Assembly (NCBI GenBank): GCA_049646245.1
Contig: JBARVL010000207.1
Coordinates: 1-6,025, forward strand
Length of the DNA: 6,025 nucleotides
From: Crinalium sp049646245
GTDB taxonomy: Bacteria; Cyanobacteriota; Cyanobacteriia; Cyanobacteriales; PCC-9333
Reading direction: 5' to 3'
Part shown: positions 1 through 4,321 of the stretch, in pieces
Layout of the letters: each line of letters begins with the position of its first letter
Numbering within the stretch: position 1 is the first letter of the stretch
The notes under the pieces: model-generated
What the model was told of the DNA's origin: nothing
The model's input: only the letters and a program-made list of their open reading frames with translations
The model's database searches: none
Position numbers and translations under genes: made by a program

Positions 1-683
1 CTACCAGCATCATCAGCTTCCTCCGCCTTTTCCTTAGTCTGTCCCTGCAAACTGCGACGATAGAAAGCTTTGAAACCTTCTGCATATTCTACCCACACCG
101 ACCAATAATCTTGTTGAACAAACGTAAGAATTTCTGTTTCTCGCTGGACTAATAGATGTAAAGTTGCACTTTGCACCCTTCCCATTGATTTTGCACCATT
201 ATTCAGCGCCCAAACTAAATGCTTACTTCCCTTATAACCAACTAACTTATCTAAACAATCCCTAGCACGACCTGCGGCGATTAAATTTTGGTCTAGGATT
301 TTAGGATGAGCAATTGCTGTCGTTACAGCAGGTTTAGTAATCTCTGCATAAGTAACGCGCTTAGGTTGCTTTAATCTTAATTCTTGCGCTAAATGCCAAC
401 CAATTGTCTCCCCTTCTCTATCTGGGTCAGTTGCAATATAAACTTCACTTACTTGCTTAACAGCTTGTTTTAGTTCTGAGATAACTTTCCTAGCACGTTC
501 ATTTCTTGCTTCATAACGACAGCGCACTTTTTCCCCATCTAAATCAAACCCTAAAGCATCTTCCCCATCATCTGCTAACTCTCTAATATGTCCCATACTA
601 GCTTTAACAATCCAACCAGATCCCAAAATTTGGCTTAACTTTTTTAGCTTTCCAGGAGATTCAATTAGTAAAAGTTTTGTCAT
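1..683 (-). CDS. topA: Type IA DNA topoisomerase (topoisomerase I), N-terminal part; 3' end outside window
   Basis: The reverse strand encodes 227 residues starting MTKLLLIESPGK and running open off the left edge. Type IA topoisomerases relax negative supercoils by passing one strand through a transient break. Visible motifs are the TOPRIM domain with its glutamate at residue 8 (IESPGK), GHIREL (31-36), the metal-binding DPDRE (86-90) with GE following, the RARDCLDKLVGY helix (about 139-150) and MGRVQS (167-172), which resembles the family's GRVQS motif. The active-site tyrosine lies downstream of what is visible. The family is usually 600-900 residues, so only a quarter to a third is here. 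After LVGY the sequence reads KGSKHLVWALNNGAKS rather than the usual SPLLW pattern, so this may be a paralogue rather than the main TopA. The ATG at 681-683 fits the conserved N-terminus, although no clear Shine-Dalgarno precedes it. It is divergent from the flavoprotein gene at 997. Confidence 0.9.
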   Translation of the reverse strand, partial: MTKLLLIESPGKLKKLSQILGSGWIVKASMGHIRELADDGEDALGFDLDGEKVRCRYEARNERARKVISELKQAVKQVSEVYIATDPDREGETIGWHLAQELRLKQPKRVTYAEITKPAVTTAIAHPKILDQNLIAAGRARDCLDKLVGYKGSKHLVWALNNGAKSMGRVQSATLHLLVQRETEILTFVQQDYWSVWVEYAEGFKAFYRRSLQGQTKEKAEEADDAG

Positions 684-686
684 AAT

Positions 687-705
687 AATTATCAATTATC
701 AATTC
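687..705. repeat. Heptamer tandem repeat AATTATC, about 2.7 copies, adjacent to the topA start
   Basis: AATTATC occurs at 687-693 and 694-700, then AATTC. Read on the minus strand this is GATAATT, a rotation of the TAATTGA unit found at 925-959 on the plus strand. It ends 3 nt upstream of the topA start codon, so it lies in the topA leader. Confidence 0.7.
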
Positions 706-725
706 AATAATATTGCATCTAGCCG

Positions 726-763
726 TTCACATAAAAAAACTTAAGAAAAATTTTTTATGTGAA
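726..763. repeat. Perfect 13-bp inverted repeat, 12-nt spacer
   Basis: TTCACATAAAAAA at 726-738 is the exact reverse complement of TTTTTTATGTGAA at 751-763. The spacer is 739-750. It lies about 45 nt upstream of the topA start and 233 nt upstream of the next gene. Both flanking genes point away from it, so a terminator role does not fit. It could be a regulator-binding site, a cruciform, or the ends of a degraded small element. Confidence 0.7.
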
Positions 764-924
764 GTCCTAACTTCAGTTTGGGAGGAAGTAGATAGACATA
801 AATAAAAGTATAGCTATTTTACCAGTCACAAAACACCCGTCCCCAATTCCAGTAATCGTTATTTAACGTTTAATTTTACCCACATACTTAATTGCTATGT
901 AAAGCGCCAACCTCATTTTTAGGG

Positions 925-959
925 TAATTGTTAATTGTTAATTGATAATTGTTAATTGA
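925..959 (+). repeat. Heptamer tandem repeat TAATTG(T/A), five copies
   Basis: Five exact-length units run from 925: TAATTGT, TAATTGT, TAATTGA, TAATTGT, TAATTGA. Short tandem heptamers of this kind are common between genes of Nostoc-type cyanobacteria. The array ends 37 nt ahead of the reductase ATG and can be misread as coding if a TTG at 949 is taken as a start. Confidence 0.85.
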
Positions 960-986
960 TTATGGCATAGTCAAAAGGCAACAATT

Positions 987-990
987 AAGG
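987..990 (+). promoter_or_regulatory. Ribosome binding site that fixes the reductase start
   Basis: AAGG at 987-990 is 6 nt from the ATG at 997. The in-frame TTG at 949 has no such site and lies in repeat DNA, so 997 is the preferred start. Confidence 0.6.
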
Positions 991-996
991 TACACA

Positions 997-1578
997 ATGA
1001 GCAATACACCTAAAATACTGGCATTTGCTGGCAGCACTCGTTCTGGTTCCCTTAACAAACAGCTAGTAAAAATAGCAGCTAATGCAGCTAGGAATGCTGG
1101 CGCTGAAGTAACATATATAGATTTACGTGATTTTCCGTTGCCCTTATATGACGGCGACTTAGAAGCTGCTGAGGGTATGCCAGAGAATGCTCGTAAATTA
1201 AAGCAAATTATGTTAGAACATCAAGGACTGCTAATTGCTTCACCTGAATATAACAGTTCTATCTCTGGTGTACTAAAAAATATGATTGATTGGGTTTCGC
1301 GCCCAGAAGGTAATGAACCACCATTAGTGGCTTTTGCTGATAAAGTAGCAGCAATTATGAGTACCTCACCAGGCGGTTTGGGTGGAATACGTGGTTTAGT
1401 GCATTTGCGTTCAATATTGGGAAATATCAAAGTTTTGGTACTACCAGATCAGTATGCTTTGCCTAACGCTTTCCAGGCATTTAATGAAGATGGCACATTA
1501 AAAGATATTAAACAACAACAGACTATTGAGCAAATTGGTAGCAAACTAGCTACAGTACTAGCAAAATTAGTAGCTTGA
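997..1578 (+). CDS. NAD(P)H-dependent FMN reductase-like flavoprotein
   Basis: The 193-residue protein starting MSNTPKILAFAGSTRSGSLN has the flavodoxin-like fold of the NADPH-dependent FMN reductase family (chromate and azo-dye reductase relatives). These soluble enzymes bind FMN and pass electrons from NAD(P)H to flavins, quinones or other small oxidants. GSTRSGSLN (about residues 12-20) is the FMN phosphate loop. SPEYNSSISGVLKNMIDW (about 82-99) is the family's signature around the flavin, and SPGGLGGIRG (about 125-134) forms a later loop. The length is normal for the family. The TTG at 949 would add 16 residues encoded by tandem repeat DNA without similarity to the family, so the ATG at 997 with its AAGG site was chosen. 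The stop is 25 nt from the MFS start, which suggests an operon. The physiological substrate cannot be read from the sequence. Confidence 0.9.
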   Translation: MSNTPKILAFAGSTRSGSLNKQLVKIAANAARNAGAEVTYIDLRDFPLPLYDGDLEAAEGMPENARKLKQIMLEHQGLLIASPEYNSSISGVLKNMIDWVSRPEGNEPPLVAFADKVAAIMSTSPGGLGGIRGLVHLRSILGNIKVLVLPDQYALPNAFQAFNEDGTLKDIKQQQTIEQIGSKLATVLAKLVA

Positions 1579-1603
1579 ATTTAACACTAGCTAGGAGTAA
1601 ACA

Positions 1604-1824
1604 ATGACACAATCACTTAACATCAGCATCTTAGTCAAACTAATTTTACTCCTAGCCAGTAGCATGACTGTCATGGCTGGGGCAACCATTTCGCCTGCGT
1701 TACCGAGCATGGCAAAGGCATTTAGCACTACACCGAATGTATCACTTTTAATACCCCTTGTGCTAACTATGCCTGCTTTATTTATTGCTTTATGCGGAGC
1801 AGCATCAGGCGCTATAGTTGATAA
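1604..1824 (+). pseudogene. MFS transporter, N-terminal fragment (helices 1-2), interrupted by a mobile element
   Basis: From the ATG at 1604, with a strong AGGAG (1593-1597) 6 nt upstream, 73 codons read as the start of a 12-helix major facilitator transporter. Helix 1 covers about residues 8-33 (ILVKLILLLASSMTVMAGA, then PALP). Helix 2 covers about 46-71 and is followed by GAIVD, where the family normally continues with a D-(R/K)-x-G-R loop. Reading then meets the right end of an IS element and stops at 1826-1828. A full transporter of this kind is near 390-400 residues. The C-terminal half continues on the far side of the insertion, at about 2894. The gene follows the flavoprotein by 25 nt, so the two probably formed an operon. 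The substrate cannot be inferred. Activity is very unlikely because the fragment has two helices only. Confidence 0.85.
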
Positions 1825-1990
1825 TTGACACTCCCCGCTCTAAAGAGACGGGGATTCTCTAGATTTTCTGCCATATTTTCTAGATTTCCGTTTGTCAGCA
1901 ATAGTATAATCAGTTAAATTGAACAAACTTAGCTGAACATTCAATTGCTCATAGGCATGGTTCCTGGACTCAACCGCAAAACGCGTGTTG
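1825..1990 (-). ncRNA. Possible omega RNA (reRNA) scaffold of the tnpB element
   Basis: In characterised IS200/IS605 elements the TnpB guide RNA comes from the 3' end of tnpB and the right end, on the tnpB strand. Its guide is the host DNA just outside the element. That part of the element is intact here, including the terminal hairpin at 1833-1853. A guide would start at about 1824 and read down the minus strand into the MFS gene (TTATCAACTATAGCGC). The 5' limit given is a rough estimate. Transcription is not shown. With its own TnpB broken it could act only with a protein supplied in trans. Confidence 0.4.
1833..1853 (-). repeat. Right-end hairpin of the IS element
   Basis: On the minus strand CCCCG-U-CUC-UUUA-GAG-CGGGG folds as a stem with one bulged base and a 4-nt loop, about 8 bp in all. 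Subterminal hairpins of this type are recognised by the transposase of IS200/IS605 elements and form the 3' part of the TnpB guide RNA scaffold. The probable original tnpB stop codon (1840-1842) falls in it. Confidence 0.8.
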
Positions 1991-2774
1991 ATATCTTCAC
2001 AGGCGTTACTTTCTCCGAGTCCCGGAGTAGAGTTTTCTTAACTTTTTCGGGGAAAACTAACCCAACTTTTTTAGCTACAATTCTTGATGCTTTTGTATCT
2101 GCATGATCTGTATATCCACAGTTAGTGCATAAGAATTTCTCGCCACTGCGATTAGACTTATCAATGTGTTTACATTTAGGGCATTCTTGAGATGAAAATT
2201 TGGGGTCAACCGCAATAACTGGTTTACCTAACTTAGTAGCCAACCACGCAATTTTATTAAATAAATCACCCCATCCACAATCAAGAATTACTTTATTTAA
2301 TCCAGTTTTTGCAGATGCCCCGTTTCTTTGATAACCTCCTTTTCCATCATGTTTAGGTTTGGCACGTTTGACCATGTTTGTTATCTTCAGATCTTCACGT
2401 CCAACAGCATCCGCAGTTTTAATAATTTTAGATGCAGCTTGCCAGTTATAACCGTCCCGTTTTTGAGCTAGTTTATGCTGTATCTTGGCTAATTTTTGGT
2501 AAGCATTAGTTTTATTCTTAGAACCGTTAATTTTACGACTAGCTGCACGTTGACGTATTCCTAGTCTTCTAGCAGTTCTAGTATTAGTAGTAACTCTAAT
2601 GTTTTCAATAAAACTACCATCAGATAAGGCTACTAGCCGATTAACACCAACATCAATCCCAACAACAGATTTAATTTCTGCCTTTAGTTTTGGTAGTTCC
2701 CCTGGTATTTCTACCAACATCGAAATATACCAGTTATAGCAGTCGCCAAGGCAGTTAAGCCACTTTTTCTCCCA

Positions 2775-2788
2775 CACCCTCAAGGGTG
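2775..2788. repeat. Small hairpin inside the MITE
   Basis: CACCC (2775-2779) pairs with GGGTG (2784-2788) around a TCAA loop. The TTG start of the 280-codon tnpB ORF (2783-2781, minus strand) is in this loop and stem, which argues against it as a natural start. Confidence 0.6.
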
Positions 2789-2801
2789 GAGCTATACAAA
2801 C

Positions 2802-2823
2802 TAAGCCCGCCTGCGCGGGCTTA
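2802..2823. repeat. GC-rich 9-bp perfect hairpin inside the MITE
   Basis: TAAGCCCGC (2802-2810) pairs exactly with GCGGGCTTA (2815-2823), leaving the 4-nt loop CTGC. It is the strongest short stem in the window and is GC-rich in AT-rich surroundings. Confidence 0.8.
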
Positions 2824-2893
2824 ATGCCTTAAGCGCCTTGGCAGTTGCTATATCAGCACTGCGTTTAACTGTACAGGTTCTAATCTCCTTGAT

Positions 2894-3481
2894 ATCAATG
2901 AAGAGAATGTTAATTTGCCATTAAAGCAATTGGTATTAATTTATAGTCTAGCTTTAGGAGGAATGATCATTTTTTACATGATTCCTGTGAAGTTACCCTT
3001 CCTCTTATCAGACCTGAAACTAGGTAATGCGGCACAAGCAGGAATGGCGATTGCTTGCAGTACATTAGCTAGTGGCATTACATCAACACAATTTCAAAAA
3101 GTGAGAGCAAAATTCAATTTTTCCGCTATTACATCTTTTGTATTTCTATTAAGGGGGATTGGTTATACAGTAATCGCCCTATCTAATACTTATCTACAAA
3201 TACTGCTAGGATTAATCATCAGTGGCTTGGGAATGGGATTGTTGATACCTAATCTTAATGTTGGCTTGGTAGAAATCATACCTTTAAAATTGCGGGGTCG
3301 TGCTGTCGGAGGGCTAACAACGACGATCTTTTTGGGTCAGTTTTTCTCGCCCTTAGTCAGCCAACCAATTAGTAATGCCACCAGTTTAAGCTTTTCTTAT
3401 CTAATCATGGGGATTTTTATGCTAGTAGTGTCACTAGGTTTTGGTTGGACTCAATTTAAGGCAAAACCCAAGTTATCCTAA
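2894..3481 (+). pseudogene. MFS transporter, C-terminal fragment (helices 7-12)
   Basis: This is the second half of the transporter begun at 1604. From LPLKQLVLIYSLALGGMIIF onward six hydrophobic segments can be counted. In residues numbered from the TTG at 2915 they are about 6-28, 41-59, 68-88, 92-115, 130-151 and 160-182. This is a complete C-terminal six-helix bundle with the motif-like loop IIPLKLRGRAVGG between helices 10 and 11. The frame is open back to 2825, but codons before about 2894 belong to IS and MITE DNA. Together with the N-terminal piece about 270 residues remain, so roughly 110-130 residues (helices 3-6 and part of the central loop) are missing rather than just displaced. 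The TTG at 2915 has no convincing ribosome site. The reading frame itself is undamaged to the stop at 3479-3481, which suggests recent inactivation. Confidence 0.85.
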
Positions 3482-3682
3482 GCAAATAAATTAAATAGGA
3501 CTTACGCCAACCAAGACTGCGTAGGTTTTCAAAGAATTTTTGTTTAGGTAAGCAGAGAGGCAGAGGAAGCAGAGGAAGCAGAGGGGAGCGAAGATATTCT
3601 TAACCGAGTAGTATTGGGACGCGATCGCATTTGTTCCTGTTTATCTTTTGACGAAACTCTGAATACAACTAAATATCAATCC
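3482..3682. other. Intergenic region between the MFS remnant and tsaE
   Basis: No gene is visible between these convergent genes. It holds an imperfect inverted repeat around TAGGACTTACGC (ACTTACGC at 3500-3507 against GCGTAGGT at 3519-3526, 7 of 8 pairs), a purine-rich GCAGAGGAA-type tandem repeat (3552-3587) and a HIP1 site (3621-3628). I see no GC hairpin followed by a T-run for either gene. Confidence 0.6.
3552..3587. repeat. GCAGAG(GAA/GGG) tandem repeat, four units
   Basis: Units of 8-9 nt read GCAGAGAG, GCAGAGGAA, GCAGAGGAA, GCAGAGGGG. Reverse complemented this is the same family as the CTCTGCCC array at 4233-4298, so related arrays in opposite orientation flank tsaE. Confidence 0.8.
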
Positions 3683-3694
3683 TCACTCCTCACT
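3681..3694. repeat. Two copies of the heptamer CCTCACT over the tsaE stop
   Basis: CCTCACT at 3681-3687 and 3688-3694. On the minus strand it supplies the last codons (S-E-E) and the TGA stop (3685-3683) of tsaE. Confidence 0.6.
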
Positions 3695-4153
3695 TAAATC
3701 AATAAGTTCACATTCACCTATAGCTATAATTTCAGCTATACGACCTTCTTGCTGCTGGTAAGTAAGATAAATATGCAGATAACTTAAGGGTTTTTCAGCC
3801 AAACGTTCAGCCCATTCTATTGCTACAATTCCTGCTGGTACTTCGATGTCCTCCCAGTAATTTTCTATATGCAGTTCATTAACATCTTCTGGTTCTAAGC
3901 GGTACAAATCTAGATGATATAAAGGTGTTCGTCCAGAAGTGTATTCATTAATTAGAGTAAAAGTAGGACTAACAATTAATTCTTTTATCCCTAATCCTTC
4001 CCCTATACCTTGAACTAAAGTTGTTTTACCGCTACCTAAATCTCCTTGTAATAAAATTACACTCCCAGCAGGCAAAGAATGTCCTAGAGAAACTCCTAAA
4101 TTATGTGTAGCTTTTTGATCTTCAAGAGAAATTTTCAGAGATTTTTTTACCAT
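3683..4153 (-). CDS. tsaE: tRNA threonylcarbamoyladenosine biosynthesis ATPase TsaE
   Basis: TsaE (YjeE) is the small ATPase that works with TsaB and TsaD to transfer threonylcarbamoyl to A37 of ANN-decoding tRNAs (t6A). The 156-residue length is typical. Visible are the Walker A loop GDLGSGKT (37-44), SPTFTL (62-67, switch region), the HLDLYRL motif (80-86) that continues the nucleotide site, and IEWAERL (112-118) near the Walker B-like position. The ATG at 4153-4151 has an AGGA (4167-4164) 10 nt upstream. It lies downstream of yvcK on the same strand, 168 nt away across a tandem repeat, so co-transcription is possible but not evident. The final residues are encoded by a CCTCACT heptamer repeat, so the exact C-terminus may vary between strains. 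Confidence 0.95.
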   Translation of the reverse strand: MVKKSLKISLEDQKATHNLGVSLGHSLPAGSVILLQGDLGSGKTTLVQGIGEGLGIKELIVSPTFTLINEYTSGRTPLYHLDLYRLEPEDVNELHIENYWEDIEVPAGIVAIEWAERLAEKPLSYLHIYLTYQQQEGRIAEIIAIGECELIDLSEE

Positions 4154-4232
4154 TAAGTTAATATCCTAATTTTCAGTCTTAAATAATAAGTATGTCAATT
4201 TAATTAAATATAAAATGTGATTCTTTAACATC

Positions 4233-4298
4233 CTCTGCCCCTCTGCCCCTCTGCCCCTCTGCTCCTCTGCTCCTCTGCCCCTCTGCCTCCTCTGCTTC
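4233..4298. repeat. Tandem octamer repeat CTCTGCCC, eight units
   Basis: Six exact 8-nt units start at 4233 (CTCTGCCC three times, CTCTGCTC twice, CTCTGCCC once), followed by two 9-nt variants, CTCTGCCTC and CTCTGCTTC. The strand is pyrimidine-only apart from one G per unit. The array sits between yvcK and tsaE, and transcripts of this strand pair would carry GGGCAGAG repeats. It resembles the short tandemly repeated sequences of heterocystous cyanobacteria. Confidence 0.9.
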
Positions 4299-4321
4299 CC
4301 AGCATCTGATGTTTTATTAAA

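Larger units (their letters stand above)
684..996. other. Divergent intergenic region between topA and the FMN reductase gene
   Basis: No gene is visible in these 313 nt. The stretch must hold the promoters of both divergent genes. It contains a heptamer repeat next to each start codon (687-705 and 925-959, opposite orientations) and a perfect 13-bp inverted repeat at 726-763. A weak -10-like TATTAT reads on the minus strand at 712-707, ahead of topA. On the plus strand TTGATA (942-947) and CATAGT (966-971) are 18 nt apart upstream of the reductase. Both promoter guesses are weak, since this AT-rich DNA produces such matches by chance. Confidence 0.6.
2735..2852. mobile_element. MITE with about 28-bp imperfect terminal inverted repeats and TA target duplication
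   Basis: The outer ends match as inverted repeats: TATAGCAGTCGCCAAGGC at 2735-2752 and, reverse complemented, TATAGCAACTGCCAAGGC at 2852-2835, continuing inward through TTAAG. About 22 of 28 positions match. TA at 2735-2736 and 2851-2852 would be the target duplication, as left by IS630/Tc1-mariner transposases, giving a 114-bp body. Deleting the body and one TA rejoins the flanks as GCT-GAT-AAC-TGG in the TnpB frame, which independently supports these boundaries. It encodes no protein. It carries two internal hairpins (2775-2788 and 2802-2823). The GCCCGC(G/C)CAGGCGGGC-type stem is reminiscent of dispersed palindromes in filamentous cyanobacteria (memory, unsearched). Confidence 0.8.
1825..2893 (-). 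mobile_element. Remnant of an IS200/IS605-group element (tnpB type), left end deleted
   Basis: The right end lies at about 1825, in the minus-strand sequence GGGGAGTGTCAA just after a GC hairpin (1833-1853), as in cyanobacterial tnpB elements (recalled, not searched). The remainder is tnpB on the minus strand, split by a MITE. TnpB similarity fades near 2893, where MFS coding sequence resumes, so the left end and the first part of tnpB are missing. No tnpA transposase is present, so it is unclear whether the element carried one or was a tnpB-only type. No target duplication is expected for this group. The right boundary is good to a few bases, and the left junction is good to about 10-15 bases. 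Confidence 0.75.
1840..2893 (-). pseudogene. tnpB: TnpB RNA-guided endonuclease, degenerate: 5'-truncated, MITE-interrupted and frameshifted
   Basis: TnpB is the OMEGA nuclease encoded by IS200/IS605 elements, ancestral to Cas12. A 280-codon ORF (1941-2783, TTG start) keeps the RuvC nuclease: D44 in GIDVGVN, E130 in GREDL, D219 in HADTKAS, plus the zinc ribbon CPKC (191-194) and CTNC (209-212). Three lesions are visible. First, about 130-150 residues of N-terminal wedge/recognition domain are gone; coding resumes only at D-I-K-E-I-R-T-C near 2893. Second, the MITE at 2735-2852 breaks the gene, and residues 1-16 of the ORF (MRVWEKKWLNCLGDCY) come from the MITE. Third, the ORF ends at 1941, while another minus-strand frame stays open for over 50 codons past that point to TAG at 1840-1842 and encodes a plausible tail (EQLNVQLSLFNL to RKSRESPSL). 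A frameshift upstream of 1955 is therefore inferred. Nuclease activity is unlikely without the N-terminal lobe. Confidence 0.85.

Noticed and set aside
726..763. Rho-independent terminator
   Set aside because: The stem is almost entirely AT, and no gene ends near it; both neighbours are transcribed away from it.
949..996. TTG at 949 as the start of the flavoprotein
   Set aside because: The added residues come from the end of the heptamer array and following spacer, while the ATG at 997 has an AAGG site and fits the family N-terminus.
1221..1430. 69-codon minus-strand ORF inside the flavoprotein gene
   Set aside because: It lies antisense within a well-supported gene and has no recognisable domain or ribosome site.
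1941..2783. Intact, active TnpB nuclease or a new compact OMEGA protein
   Set aside because: The catalytic residues are present, but the N-terminal lobe is missing, the first 16 residues are MITE-derived and the C-terminal tail is out of frame. It is debris, not a miniature system.
2802..2823. Terminator for the truncated tnpB or MFS gene
   Set aside because: The GC hairpin has no T-run after it on either strand and is explained as an internal part of the MITE.
4233..4298. CRISPR array
   Set aside because: The 8-nt units are directly adjacent with no spacers.
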